Source: Clostridiales bacterium
GTDB lineage: Bacteria > Bacillota_E > Sulfobacillia > Sulfobacillales > JAIMBI01
DNA: 14,952 nt
NCBI GenBank assembly: GCA_027318915.1
Contig: DAHVOH010000071.1
Location: 1-14,952 of the forward strand
Direction: 5' to 3'
Shown here: one piece after another, positions 5,557 to 14,225 of the stretch
Layout: every line of letters begins with the position of its first letter
Position numbering within the stretch: the first letter of the stretch is position 1
Position numbers and translations under genes: made by a program
Notes under the pieces: model-generated
Database searches by the model: none
The model's input: only the letters and a program-made list of their open reading frames with translations
What the model was told of the DNA's origin: nothing

Positions 5557-6903
5557 CTAGCCCTCGAGCAGGGCGGCCTCCAACTCGTCACAGGCCTCCT
5601 CCAGGAGGTCCAAGGGCGTGTTGAGCGGGGCCAGGAAGCGTGCCACGTTGCCGTAGATGCCCGCCTTCAGGATGAGGACACCCCGGCGCATGACCCGGTG
5701 CAGGACGCGGTCGGTCAGCTCCGCCGCCGGCTTCTTGGTTGCGCGGTCTTCCACCAGCTCCATGGCGACCATGGCCCCCAAGCCCCGAACTTCGCCCACG
5801 TGGGGGCTCCGCTCTGCCATGCGCTTGAGGCGCGCGGTTAAGAACTCCCCCTGGCGACGCGCCATGCCCAACAGGTCCTCGCGTTCGAACACATCCAGAA
5901 CCGCATTGCCCGCGGCTGTGCCCAGCGGATTGCCGACAAAGGTGCCGCCAATCTGAGAGTCTTCCGGCGCTTCCATGACGTCGGCCCGTCCCATTACACC
6001 CGACAGGGGGATGCCGTCGGCGATGGACTTCGCCATGGTCAGCAGGTCGGGTCGGATACCCGACCATTCGGTCGCGAAAAACTTCCCGGTGCGGCCAAAG
6101 CCGGTTTGGACTTCATCGACAATCAGCAGCATCTTGTGTCGGGTCGTGAACTCGCGCAGCCAGGGAAGGAAGGTGTCTGGGGGCACCACAAAGCCGCCCT
6201 CGCCCTGCACGGGCTCCACAATCACGGCGGCCACGTCCTCCGGAGCGACCTGAACCGTCAAGGCCTTTTCAATCTGGGCGTAGCAAACCTCATCGCAAAC
6301 ATGTCCGGGATCGCCCTGGCCCAGCACACAACGGTACGGGTAGGGGAACGGGACGCGGTAGACCTCGGGCGCAAACGGTCCCATGCCGGCTTTATACGGG
6401 TGGGTCTTGCTGGTCAGCGTCATGGCCATCAGGGTGCGGCCGTGAAACGCTCCCTCAAAGGCGATGACGGCCTTCCGTCCCGTGTAGAGGCGTGCGATCT
6501 TGACGGCATTTTCCACCGCCTCGGCGCCGGAGTTGAAGAAGACGGTCCGGGTGTCGCCACCGCCCGGAAAGCGCGCGTTCAGGCGTTCCGCGAGTTGTAC
6601 ATAGCTCTCGTAGGGGACCATGGTGAAGTCCGTGTGAAGGAAACGGTCGACCTGGCGATGGAGCGCTGCGGTGACCAGATCGTGGCGGTGCCCCACGTTG
6701 AGCACCCCAACCCCACCCGTGAGATCGATGAAGGTGTTGCCGTCGACGTCGCGGAGCAAGGTCCCGTGGGCCTCGTCGACCGCGATCGGTGTCCAGGTCG
6801 AGACCGCCCGGGGCGTGGCCCGTGCAATTCTGTCAAGAAGCTCGCGCGACTTGGGACCGGGAATCTCCGTCTTCAGTTCAATGTGCCGCTTGGTGGTCGC
6901 CAT
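5557..6903 (-). CDS. gabT: 4-aminobutyrate-type aminotransferase (class III, PLP)
   Basis: This 448-residue, full-length class III aminotransferase would transfer the amino group of 4-aminobutyrate (or a related omega-amino acid such as 5-aminovalerate) to 2-oxoglutarate, giving succinic semialdehyde and glutamate. The PLP features are clear: the phosphate-binding NSGAEAVENAVK (residues 124-135), AFHGRT (152-157), the cofactor-binding D263 in IVDEVQTGFGRTGKFF, and the Schiff-base lysine K292 in TMAKSIADGIPLSGVMGR. The ATG at 6903 is preceded by GGAAGGAG. It is the second gene of an operon, 66 bases after the aldehyde dehydrogenase, which would oxidise its product. A hairpin terminator follows. 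Substrate choice within the omega-aminotransferases is inferred mainly from sequence type and neighbour. Confidence 0.9.
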   Translation of the reverse strand: MATTKRHIELKTEIPGPKSRELLDRIARATPRAVSTWTPIAVDEAHGTLLRDVDGNTFIDLTGGVGVLNVGHRHDLVTAALHRQVDRFLHTDFTMVPYESYVQLAERLNARFPGGGDTRTVFFNSGAEAVENAVKIARLYTGRKAVIAFEGAFHGRTLMAMTLTSKTHPYKAGMGPFAPEVYRVPFPYPYRCVLGQGDPGHVCDEVCYAQIEKALTVQVAPEDVAAVIVEPVQGEGGFVVPPDTFLPWLREFTTRHKMLLIVDEVQTGFGRTGKFFATEWSGIRPDLLTMAKSIADGIPLSGVMGRADVMEAPEDSQIGGTFVGNPLGTAAGNAVLDVFEREDLLGMARRQGEFLTARLKRMAERSPHVGEVRGLGAMVAMELVEDRATKKPAAELTDRVLHRVMRRGVLILKAGIYGNVARFLAPLNTPLDLLEEACDELEAALLEG

Positions 6904-6969
6904 ATTCCGCTCCTTCCGTAATAGAGGTCCGTAGGGACACGGACGTCCAGAGGTGGGCCCGCCGCTGGG

Positions 6970-8445
6970 TCAATCGTCGATCTGAGCGCGCTGCAAGCGC
7001 CCGCTGAAGTCCACGTACACGGACTTCCACTCGCTGAAGAAGTCGAGCGCCGCGGTGCCCGCTTCCCGGTGGCCGTTGCCGGTGTCGCGCGTCCCGCCGA
7101 AGGGCAGGTGAATTTCTGCGCCGGTGGTGCCCGCGTTGACATAGACGATTCCGGTCTCCAGGTCGCGGATGGCTTTGAAGGTGCTGCCCACGTCCTGAGT
7201 GAAGATGGCGGACGACAGCCCGTAGCTCACCCGGTTGTTGACAGCGATGGCCTCATCCAGTGTCTTGACGGGAATCATCGAGAGCACCGGACCGAAGATT
7301 TCCTCCTGCGCGATCCGCATGTCCGGGCGCACATCGGCAAAGAGCGTGGGGGCGTAAAAGGCCCCCCGGGCCAAGTCGCCCTCCTCCACCGGATGCCCGC
7401 CGATCGCGAGCCGGGCGCCCTCTGCACGGCCGATGTCGACGTAGCTGTGCACGCGGTCCCGCGCACCGCGATGGATCAGGGGCCCCACATCGGTCGTCTC
7501 CAACAGGCCATCGCCGAGGCGCAGCCCGCGAATCCGATCCAGCAGCCGTTCTTCCAGCGCATGATAGATGCCGGTTTGCACGATGAGGCGCGAGCAAGCC
7601 GTGCACCGCTGGCCCGTCGTGCCGTACGCGCTCCAGATGATGCCGTCGACCGCCAGGTCCAGGTTGGCGTCGTCCAATACAATGACAGCATTTTTGCCGC
7701 CCAGTTCCAGAGACACCCGCTTCAAGCCTTCACCGGCCTTGGCCGCGACGTGGCGCCCTGTTTCGACCGACCCGGTGAAGGACACGAGGTTGACCCCTGG
7801 ATGTCCCAACAGAGCGTCACCCACTTCGCTCCCGGACCCATACACAAGATTGACCACACCGGCGGGCACCCCTGCTTCGGCCATCAGCCGGACCATCTCG
7901 CCCGCGACCAGCGGGGTGTCGCTGGCCGGTTTGAACACTACCGTGTTGCCCAGCACCAAGGCGGGAAACATCTTCCACGAGGGAATGGCGGCAGGGAAGT
8001 TCCAAGGGGTGATGATGGCGGCGACGCCGATGGGGTCGCGAATCGCCATGGCAAACTTGTCGGGCAGTTCGGAGGGTGTCGTGTAGCCGAAGCTGCGGCG
8101 TCCTTCTCCCGCCATGTAGTAAGCCATATCGATGGCCTCTTGTACATCGCCGCGGGCCTCGGTCAGCACTTTGCCCATTTCCTGTGTCATGAGCCGGGCC
8201 AAGCGGTCTTTATGTTCCTCCAACAGGCGCCCCACCCGAAACATGATCTCGCCCCGTTTCGGCGCGGGCACGCGCCGCCATGTCGCATAGGCCCGCCGCG
8301 CCGCCTCGACCGCCCGATCAACATCCGCGGAGCCGGACAAAGGCACCTCGCCCAACGGCTCACCGTTGGCGGGATTGTGCTTTGGCGCATAACGTCCGCT
8401 CTGCGGGGGGACCCAGGACCCATCGATAAAATTGGTCAGTTGCAT
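6970..8445 (-). CDS. NAD(P)-dependent aldehyde dehydrogenase, probable succinic semialdehyde dehydrogenase
   Basis: This is a 491-residue aldehyde dehydrogenase of normal length. The motifs are complete: TPWNFP with N149, the cofactor lysine K172 in FKPASDTP, FTGSVETG (223-230), the general base E247 in SLELGGKN, the catalytic C281 in GTTGQRCTAC, and EEIFGPV near the C-terminal third. It oxidises an aldehyde to the acid with NAD(P). Because an aminotransferase of the GABA type follows 66 bases downstream, succinic semialdehyde to succinate is the most likely reaction. Glutarate semialdehyde or a related omega-semialdehyde is an alternative, so I withhold the gabD symbol. I chose the ATG at 8445 because GAAGGAGG lies just upstream; the frame extends to 8514 without a ribosome site. 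A possible promoter lies at 8571-8576. Confidence 0.92.
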   Translation of the reverse strand: MQLTNFIDGSWVPPQSGRYAPKHNPANGEPLGEVPLSGSADVDRAVEAARRAYATWRRVPAPKRGEIMFRVGRLLEEHKDRLARLMTQEMGKVLTEARGDVQEAIDMAYYMAGEGRRSFGYTTPSELPDKFAMAIRDPIGVAAIITPWNFPAAIPSWKMFPALVLGNTVVFKPASDTPLVAGEMVRLMAEAGVPAGVVNLVYGSGSEVGDALLGHPGVNLVSFTGSVETGRHVAAKAGEGLKRVSLELGGKNAVIVLDDANLDLAVDGIIWSAYGTTGQRCTACSRLIVQTGIYHALEERLLDRIRGLRLGDGLLETTDVGPLIHRGARDRVHSYVDIGRAEGARLAIGGHPVEEGDLARGAFYAPTLFADVRPDMRIAQEEIFGPVLSMIPVKTLDEAIAVNNRVSYGLSSAIFTQDVGSTFKAIRDLETGIVYVNAGTTGAEIHLPFGGTRDTGNGHREAGTAALDFFSEWKSVYVDFSGRLQRAQIDD

Positions 8446-8518
8446 CAAACGCCTCCTTCGCCGCCTTGCCCTGTGCCCGCGGCACCGGGCGACCACAAAC
8501 GGGACCACGGACATCGAC

Positions 8519-8550
8519 CGACGGCGGAGCCATGGTGCCGTCCGCCGTCG
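8519..8550. repeat. Stable hairpin in the leader of the aldehyde dehydrogenase gene
   Basis: Perfect 10-bp arms CGACGGCGGA (8519-8528) and TCCGCCGTCG (8541-8550) flank a 12-base loop. No T-tract follows on either strand, so it does not look like a terminator. It lies between the candidate promoter and the ribosome site and may be an operator or an RNA structure. Confidence 0.5.
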
Positions 8551-8570
8551 AGAGCCGCCAGAGCCCTTCT

Positions 8571-8576
8571 ATTGTA
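8571..8576 (-). promoter_or_regulatory. Possible -10 box of the aldehyde dehydrogenase-aminotransferase operon
   Basis: The minus strand reads TACAAT (five of six matches to TATAAT) about 125 bases before the ATG. The -35 region is poor, so activator dependence is possible. It is in the gap after the suf operon, where a fresh promoter is expected. Confidence 0.4.
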
Positions 8577-8598
8577 GCGCAAGCCGAGGCGTTTCCGA

Positions 8599-8632
8599 CA
8601 GCACGGGCCGAGCCGACCCCGGGCCGATGCTG
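8599..8632 (-). terminator. Possible terminator hairpin of the suf operon
   Basis: CAGCATCGGCC and GGCCCGTGCTG (minus strand) form an imperfect 11-position stem with one wobble and one mismatch, eight bases after the last stop codon of the operon. No T-tract follows, so termination may be weak or factor-dependent and read-through into the next operon is possible. Confidence 0.35.
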
Positions 8633-8639
8633 GCGACGC

Positions 8640-8951
8640 TCAATCCACGAGCACCGAGACGGCGTCGTCCTCCACACGCACGGGGTATGTGCGCACCGGT
8701 GCAAAAGCGGGATAGTGCACCGCATCGCCGGTCACAATGTTGAACCGGCCGCCGTGGCGCGGACATTCCAGAATCGTGCCGCACTGCGTGCCGTCCGACA
8801 GAGAGGCCTCCGCGTGCGTGCACAGGTTGTCAATGGCATACACCTGAGCGCCGACCCGTAACAGACAGACCTCTACGTCATTGACCGTCACCAAGAGCGG
8901 CAGGCCCTCCACCACGTCCTCGCCGCGCGCCACGACCTGCCACTCAGCCAT
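8640..8951 (-). CDS. Rieske-type [2Fe-2S] ferredoxin in the suf operon
   Basis: This is a 103-residue single-domain Rieske protein. The cluster ligands are C44-x-H46 in NLCTHAEA and C63-x-x-H66 in ECPRHGGRFN, the two-Cys two-His arrangement that holds a [2Fe-2S] cluster. It resembles the small ferredoxin subunits of ring-hydroxylating dioxygenases and NirD-like proteins, but no oxygenase gene is present. Similar Rieske proteins are found inside suf operons of several Gram-positive lineages, where an electron-transfer role to or from cluster assembly is assumed rather than proven. The ATG at 8951 is one base after the sufB stop, so translation is probably coupled. A GTG at 8966 in the same frame would overlap sufB, but GGAGG lies too close to it. 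There is no signal peptide, so it is cytoplasmic. Confidence 0.9.
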   Translation of the reverse strand: MAEWQVVARGEDVVEGLPLLVTVNDVEVCLLRVGAQVYAIDNLCTHAEASLSDGTQCGTILECPRHGGRFNIVTGDAVHYPAFAPVRTYPVRVEDDAVSVLVD

Positions 8952-8952
8952 C

Positions 8953-10359
8953 CTAGCCAATCGCACCCTCCATCTCGAACTTGATGAGGCGATTCATCTC
9001 CACCGCGAATTCCATCGGCAGCTCGCGCGTGAACGGTTCAATGAAGCCCATGACCACCATCCGAGTGGCTTCTTCCTCCGTCAATCCACGGCTCATCAGG
9101 TAGAACAGCTGCTCCTCGCTGACTTTGGTGACGGTCGCCTCATGCTCCATCTGCACCCGGCTGTCCAGCACCTCCGTGTAGGGGATGGTGTCGGACGTGG
9201 ACTGGTCGTCCAGGATGAGCGTGTCGCACTTGACATTGGATTTGGCGTTCTCGACGCCCTTGGCCATGTGCACGAGACCTCGATAAGTGGTCTTGCCACC
9301 GTGCTTGGAGATGGATTTCGAGACGATGGTGGACGTCGTGTTGGGGGCGAAGTGGTACATCTTGGACCCGGTGTCTTGATGCTGATCCTTGCCGGCCACG
9401 GCGATGGACAGCACCATGCCCCGTGCCCCTTCCCCGACCAGGTACACCGACGGATACTTCATGGTGAGCTTGGAGCCGATGTTGCCGTCAACCCATTCCA
9501 TCGTGGCGTTGCGCTGGGCGATGGCGCGCTTGGTCACCAGGTTGTAGACGTTGGGCGCCCAGTTCTGGACTGTCGTGTAGCGCATGCGCGCTCCGTCTTT
9601 GACCAGAATCTCCACCACCGCCGAATGGAGCGATTCCGAGTTGTAGACCGGGGCCGTGCACCCCTCCACATAGTGTCCGAACGACCCTTCATCGGCAATG
9701 ATCAGGGTGCGCTCAAACTGGCCCATGCGCTCGGAGTTGATGCGGAAGTATGCCTGCAGCGGCACCCGGCAGTTGACGCCTTTGGGGATGTAGACGAACG
9801 AGCCTCCGCTCCACACCGCCGAGTTCAGCGCGGCGAACTTATTGTCTTCCGGCGGAATGATGGTTCCGAAATGCTCGCGCACCAGGTCCGGGTATTCACG
9901 CAGCGCCGTGTCGGTGTCGCAGAAGATGACGCCTTGGTCGGCCAGTTCCTTGTGGATATTGTGATAGACGACCTCGGAGTCGTACTGTGCCGACACACCG
10001 GCCAGAAATTTGCGTTCCGCCTCGGGGATGCCCAAGCGTTCGAACGTGTCCTTGATGGATGCCGGAACTTCTTCCCATGTCCGCCCCTGACGTTCCGAGG
10101 GCCGCACATAGTACACAATGTCGTCGAAGTCCAGGGTCGACAGGTCGCCGCCCCAGGTCGGCAGAGGCTTCTTGAAAAACACGTCCAGCGCATGCAGTCG
10201 GAAGTCGCGCATCCAGGCCGGCTCCTGCTTGATGCGGGAGATTTCTTCCACGACCTCCCGCGTGAGCCCGCGATCCATCCTGAGGACGGCCACGTCCCCG
10301 TCGTTGAAACCATACTCGTACTCGTCGTGCAGACCGAGATTCTTGGCCGTGTCGGCCAT
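8953..10359 (-). CDS. sufB: Fe-S cluster assembly scaffold SufB
   Basis: This 468-residue protein is SufB, the cluster-building subunit of the SufBCD complex, with full family length. Recognisable strings include YEYGFNDGD near the N terminus, [48 protein letters not shown] (C234), [19 protein letters not shown] and [22 protein letters not shown]378 corresponds to the essential E. coli Cys405, and the acids in QMEHEATV (E405, E407) lie in the region of the essential E. coli Glu434. I chose the ATG at 10359 because AAAGGAGG precedes it. The reading frame is open well upstream without a start of comparable quality. It is the fifth suf gene, 62 bases after sufU. The ribosome site is the strongest in the operon, which could boost scaffold levels. 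Confidence 0.97.
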   Translation of the reverse strand: MADTAKNLGLHDEYEYGFNDGDVAVLRMDRGLTREVVEEISRIKQEPAWMRDFRLHALDVFFKKPLPTWGGDLSTLDFDDIVYYVRPSERQGRTWEEVPASIKDTFERLGIPEAERKFLAGVSAQYDSEVVYHNIHKELADQGVIFCDTDTALREYPDLVREHFGTIIPPEDNKFAALNSAVWSGGSFVYIPKGVNCRVPLQAYFRINSERMGQFERTLIIADEGSFGHYVEGCTAPVYNSESLHSAVVEILVKDGARMRYTTVQNWAPNVYNLVTKRAIAQRNATMEWVDGNIGSKLTMKYPSVYLVGEGARGMVLSIAVAGKDQHQDTGSKMYHFAPNTTSTIVSKSISKHGGKTTYRGLVHMAKGVENAKSNVKCDTLILDDQSTSDTIPYTEVLDSRVQMEHEATVTKVSEEQLFYLMSRGLTEEEATRMVVMGFIEPFTRELPMEFAVEMNRLIKFEMEGAIG

Positions 10360-10421
10360 GGTGTCGCCTCCTTTTTCCCTTTGTGATGGCGGTTGCCGCC
10401 TGAACCCTCCGTGCCGTTCCG

Positions 10422-10877
10422 TCAGTGCGGGCTCGGCGTCTCCGCATCGATGCGGTCGGCCGTCTCCGCTGCCAGTGCTTCCATCAACGCGTTGTGGGCC
10501 AGGGTCGCGCACTTGACTCGGCTCGGAAAACGCCGGACCCCGGCCAGTGACTCCCAGTCTCCGGGCGGCGGCGTCTCGACCTGCCCGGTAATGAAGGCGA
10601 TGAAGGCGGCCGCGATGCTGCGCGCTTCGTCGACCGGGGCTCCCAAAACCGCCTCGGCCAGCATGGACGCCGACGCCATACTGATGGAGCAACCGTGCCC
10701 GTCGAACCCCACTTCCGCGATGCGCCCGTCGACCACTTTGAGGTCGACGGCAATCCGATCGCCGCAGGTGGGATTGAACAGTCCGCGACTGTGGGTTGCC
10801 TCGGCCAGTCGGCCGCGGTGCCGGGGATTCTGGTTGTGGTCCAAAATGACTTCACGATAAAGGTCTTCAAGATCCAT
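10422..10877 (-). CDS. sufU: SufU, zinc-dependent sulfurtransferase partner of SufS
   Basis: This 151-residue protein of the IscU-like fold matches SufU of Gram-positive bacteria. The zinc ligands are in place: C38 and D40 in NPTCGDRI, C63 in [12 protein letters not shown], and C123 in [12 protein letters not shown]. Between the second and third cysteine there is the insertion typical of SufU relative to IscU. In B. subtilis, SufU accepts persulfide sulfur from SufS and passes it on to SufB, acting as a sulfur relay rather than a true scaffold. The ATG at 10877 lies within the end of sufS (11 bases of overlap), so the two partner genes are translationally coupled. A longer open frame (to 10937) lacks a ribosome site and family similarity. 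Confidence 0.96.
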   Translation of the reverse strand: MDLEDLYREVILDHNQNPRHRGRLAEATHSRGLFNPTCGDRIAVDLKVVDGRIAEVGFDGHGCSISMASASMLAEAVLGAPVDEARSIAAAFIAFITGQVETPPPGDWESLAGVRRFPSRVKCATLAHNALMEALAAETADRIDAETPSPH

Positions 10878-12087
10878 GGCGGAAAAACCGCACCGCCTCT
10901 CGCAAGCCCGCCAGGGCCTCGATGTCGTCGGGCTCATTATACAGATAGAAGCTGGCCCGCACGGTGGAGCCCACCCCCAGCCAGGCCATCAGCGGTTGGG
11001 CACAATGATGCCCGGCGCGAACAGCGACGCCGGAGGCATCCAGCACCTGGGCGACATCGTGCGGGTGGATGTCGCGGAGATTGAACGAGACCACCCCCGT
11101 GCGGCCCGTCCTCGGGCCGTACAGATCCAGGCCGGCAATCCCCCGCAGGCGGTCAGCGGCCAGCGCACCCAGCTCTTGATCGTGGGCGAAAACCCGGGCG
11201 CGGTCGGCCGCGTCCAGGAACCGCACCGCCGCCCCCAGACCGATGGCCCCGGCGATGTGGGGCGTGCCCCCCTCGAAGCGATCGGGTGGCGGTTTGAAGG
11301 TGGAGTGCTCCCGTTCCACCAGCTCAATCATTTCTCCGCCGTAATTCAGCGGCTCCGTCTCCGCGAGCAGTTCCCGTTTTCCGTAGAGAACGCCGATGCC
11401 GGTCGGCCCACCCAACTTGTGGCCGGAAAAGGCCAGAAAGTCACAATCCAGCGCCTGAACATCCACCGGCATGTGTGGCACGGACTGAGCGCCGTCCACG
11501 ACCATGATGGCGCCGAGGCGGTGCGCCTCCGCAGCGATTTCCGCGACCGGGTGGACCGTGCCAAGCACGTTGGAGGCCTGCAAGGTGGACACCACACGCG
11601 TCCTGGGCGACATCACCCGCCGCACCGCGTCCAACGTCAGGCGGCCGTCCGGTTCCAGCTCCACGAACCGCAGCCGGGCACCGGTGCGCTGCGCCACCTG
11701 CTGCCAGGGCACCAGATTGGAGTGGTGCTCAGCCGGGGTGACCACGATTTCGTCTCCGGGACCCAGATGGGACAAGCCCCAGCCCTGGGCCACCAAGTTC
11801 AGCGCTTCCGTTGCCCCGCGGGTGAACACGATCTCATCCGGGTGGGCGGCGTGGAGGAACTGCTGGATGTCGACGCGCGCGCCCTCATACGCCTCGGTCG
11901 CCTCCTCGCCCAGCGTGTGGACGCTGCGGTGAACGTTGGCGGTAAAACGGCGGTAATAACCGTCGATGGCCTCCAGAACGGGCTCCGGCTTCAGGGCCGT
12001 CGCGGCCGAGTCCAGATAGACGAGGCGGTGGCCGTTGACCGTCCGCTCCAGAACCGGGTATGCCGGTCGCAACGTGGCCAGTGTCAT
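10867..12087 (-). CDS. sufS: Cysteine desulfurase SufS
   Basis: This 406-residue PLP enzyme removes sulfur from L-cysteine and carries it as a persulfide to SufU. The N-terminal YLDSAATALKP, the ATEALNLVA helix, TPAEHHSNLVPW (H122/H123 near the PLP ring), VVDGAQSVPH with D198, the Schiff-base lysine K224 in FSGHKLGGPTG, and the persulfide-forming C362 in AGHHCAQPLM are all visible. This is the group II (SufS) type, with RAGHHCAQP rather than the longer loop of IscS. The ATG at 12087 overlaps the sufD stop as ATGA, and the 3' end overlaps sufU. No irregularity is seen. Confidence 0.97.
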   Translation of the reverse strand: MTLATLRPAYPVLERTVNGHRLVYLDSAATALKPEPVLEAIDGYYRRFTANVHRSVHTLGEEATEAYEGARVDIQQFLHAAHPDEIVFTRGATEALNLVAQGWGLSHLGPGDEIVVTPAEHHSNLVPWQQVAQRTGARLRFVELEPDGRLTLDAVRRVMSPRTRVVSTLQASNVLGTVHPVAEIAAEAHRLGAIMVVDGAQSVPHMPVDVQALDCDFLAFSGHKLGGPTGIGVLYGKRELLAETEPLNYGGEMIELVEREHSTFKPPPDRFEGGTPHIAGAIGLGAAVRFLDAADRARVFAHDQELGALAADRLRGIAGLDLYGPRTGRTGVVSFNLRDIHPHDVAQVLDASGVAVRAGHHCAQPLMAWLGVGSTVRASFYLYNEPDDIEALAGLREAVRFFRHGS

Positions 12088-13400
12088 GCGTCATCACCTC
12101 CGAGCGTGGTCAACTTTCGTTCCACGGCCTCTTCGACGGTCAGCCGGAGAGCCTCCGGCGCCAGCTTCTCCAGCACCGGGGCCAAAAATCCGCGCACCAC
12201 CAGGCGCTTGGCCTCGCGGGGTGAGAGCCCCCGGCTTTCCAGATAGTGCAGCGCCAAGGCATCAATCGGGCCGGCGCTGGCTGCATGGGCGGCAAACACA
12301 TCGTTGTCGTCGATGACCAACGAGGGGATGGCGTCGGCACGGGCGTCCGGCGACAGCATGAGCGTCTGTTCCCGCTGCCGCGCATCGCTCTTCACGGCGC
12401 CTTTGGCGATAAGGCTCTGGCCCGTGAAGATGCTGCGCGAGCGCTCCGCCATGACCCCGCGGGCCAGAATGTCACTGCGCGTGTGGGGGCCGCGGTGCGT
12501 CACCTGGGCTGTGTAGTCCTGGTGCTGCGTTCCGGTGCCGAAAAACACGCTGACGCTGGTGGCGGAGGACCCCGCCCCAACCAGGTCGGTGGCATGCCCC
12601 GCCACCGAGAGACTGGATCCAAACTCAGCCGTATGCCACCGGATGTGCGCATCGTGTTCGGCCCGTCCGCGCCGACGAAGGAAGGCTTCCGCCCGGGACG
12701 GGAGCTGCTGGATGGCGGACCACGTGACGGACGCCCCCTCCCGGGCCAAGACCTCGACCACCGAGGAAACCAGCACCCGATGGGTGTCATCGGTCGAACC
12801 GAGGTACGTCTCCACGACGTGCACGCGCGCGCCGGCTTCGGCCACCACCAAGATCCGGGGGAGATAGCCGGTGACTTCCGCATCGATCCAATGCACCACC
12901 GACAGCGGTTCATCAATCACGAGACCGGCCGGCACATAGCACAGCAGCCCCACGCTCCAGAACGCCCGGTTCAGGGCCGTGTAGCGATCTTCGTCATCGG
13001 GCTGCAGACTCCCCAGCACGGAGGCCAGGGGATCGGGGAGGGTCGGCAACGCTTCGCGAAGAGGTTCAAACCGGACGCCGCGCTGCAGCAAGTCGTCATC
13101 CAGATGAAGCGCCGCCGCCCGATTTCCGCTCAACACCGCCCAAGCGGGTCCGCCGGCCAAATTCAGCACCGCCGGCTCGACGGCATGAGGCGCCGTAGGC
13201 TGGAGGTAGGGGATGCTTTCCAGCCGGCGGCCCTTGAGGGGAGTGCGCGGCCGTTCCGGCACGGGGAGACTGGCGTAGACGGCCGCGGCACGGGCGCGCT
13301 GAATCCGATGCCACTCCGGTTCGTCGGCGAGCAGCGTCTCCAGCAGCTGGGACTGTTCCGGGGGCAGCGTGGAGGCTCTGGCCACGGGTTGAACACTCAT
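12084..13400 (-). CDS. sufD: Fe-S cluster assembly protein SufD
   Basis: This 438-residue SufD pairs with SufB and SufC in the cluster-assembly complex. It shows the SufB/SufD beta-helix core (ILVVAEAGARVHVVETYLG, GTGTQHQDYTAQVTHRGPHTRSDI, GVMAERSRSIFTGQSLIAKGAVKSDARQ) and the C-terminal helical part (HYLESRGLSPREAKRLVVRGF). H372 in FAAHAASAGPID is at the position of the conserved His360 of E. coli SufD, where the usual context is HGAT; here it is HAAS. The N-terminal 100 residues are variable, as in the family. The ATG at 13400 follows the sufC stop with no gap (TAGATG), which implies coupled translation. The end overlaps sufS by four bases. Confidence 0.95.
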   Translation of the reverse strand: MSVQPVARASTLPPEQSQLLETLLADEPEWHRIQRARAAAVYASLPVPERPRTPLKGRRLESIPYLQPTAPHAVEPAVLNLAGGPAWAVLSGNRAAALHLDDDLLQRGVRFEPLREALPTLPDPLASVLGSLQPDDEDRYTALNRAFWSVGLLCYVPAGLVIDEPLSVVHWIDAEVTGYLPRILVVAEAGARVHVVETYLGSTDDTHRVLVSSVVEVLAREGASVTWSAIQQLPSRAEAFLRRRGRAEHDAHIRWHTAEFGSSLSVAGHATDLVGAGSSATSVSVFFGTGTQHQDYTAQVTHRGPHTRSDILARGVMAERSRSIFTGQSLIAKGAVKSDARQREQTLMLSPDARADAIPSLVIDDNDVFAAHAASAGPIDALALHYLESRGLSPREAKRLVVRGFLAPVLEKLAPEALRLTVEEAVERKLTTLGGDDA

Positions 13401-14153
13401 CTATGCACCCTCCCGCACCCAGTCATATCCTTTTTCGTCCAACTCCCGGGCCAATTCCGGCCCTCCGGAGCGCACCACCCGACCATCCACCATAATGTGC
13501 ACATAGTCCGGTGTGATGTAGTTCAAGATCCGCTGATAGTGGGTGATAAGCAGCACCCCCATGCCGGGGCCGCGACTTGCGCTCACGCCCTGGGCGACAA
13601 TGCGGACGGCATCAATGTCAAGTCCCGAGTCAATTTCGTCCAAGACGGCGATGCGAGGCTTGAGCATCAGCATTTGCAAGATCTCATTGCGCTTCTTTTC
13701 GCCGCCTGAAAAACCTTCATTCAGGTAGCGGTTGGCAAAATTCCGGTCGATCTGCAACAGGTCCATCGCCGCGTCCAATTCATCGCGAAAATCTTTGAGA
13801 CGGATGGGGTCCCCCTCGGGTCGGCGGCTGTTGATGGCCGTGCGCAGAAAGTTTGCGGTCGTCACCCCCGACACTTCATACGGGTACTGCATCGCGAGGA
13901 AGAGCCCCAAGCGCGCGCGCTGATGAGTCTTGAGGGCCAACACGTCCTGGCCGTCCAGCGTCACGGAGCCTTTGGTCACCACATAGCGGGGATGGCCCAG
14001 CAACGTCTGCGCCAAAGTGCTTTTGCCGGTGCCGTTGGGTCCCATGACAGCGTGCACCTCGCCGCCCCGTATCACCAGAGAGAGGCCTTTTAAGACGGGG
14101 ACTCCGTCCACCGACACATGCAGGTCGTCTATAGAGAGCTCCGGAACGCCCAT
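13401..14153 (-). CDS. sufC: SufC, ABC-type ATPase of Fe-S assembly
   Basis: This 250-residue soluble ABC ATPase energises the SufBCD scaffold. Motifs in order are Walker A GPNGTGKST (38-46, K44), the SufC-type EVSGVTTANFLRTA after the Q-loop region (AMQYPYE), the signature FSGGEKKRNEILQM, Walker B IAVLDEIDSGLDIDA and the switch histidine in LLITHYQRIL. No membrane segment is present, as expected. It is the first gene of the operon. The ATG at 14153 follows GGAGG by seven bases. A nearby ATG at 14160 is out of frame. The leader is about 37 bases from a plausible sigma-A promoter that carries an inverted repeat. Confidence 0.98.
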   Translation of the reverse strand: MGVPELSIDDLHVSVDGVPVLKGLSLVIRGGEVHAVMGPNGTGKSTLAQTLLGHPRYVVTKGSVTLDGQDVLALKTHQRARLGLFLAMQYPYEVSGVTTANFLRTAINSRRPEGDPIRLKDFRDELDAAMDLLQIDRNFANRYLNEGFSGGEKKRNEILQMLMLKPRIAVLDEIDSGLDIDAVRIVAQGVSASRGPGMGVLLITHYQRILNYITPDYVHIMVDGRVVRSGGPELARELDEKGYDWVREGA

Positions 14154-14197
14154 CGCCCATCCTCCATATCTGAGTAAAGCACTCGGGTTTCAACTTC

Positions 14198-14225
14198 AGT
14201 GTACGCGGTTGACCTCAAAAGTCAA
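14198..14225 (-). promoter_or_regulatory. Promoter of the suf operon
   Basis: On the minus strand, TTGACT (14225-14220) and TACACT (14203-14198) are 16 bases apart, close to a vegetative -35/-10 pair (five of six and four of six matches). The predicted start near 14191 gives a leader of about 37 bases. Confidence 0.55.

Noticed and set aside
5251..5841. Long plus-strand frames opposite the aminotransferase, sigK, aldehyde dehydrogenase and suf genes.
   Set aside because: They are antisense shadows created by high GC at third codon positions; the opposite strand carries complete conserved proteins.
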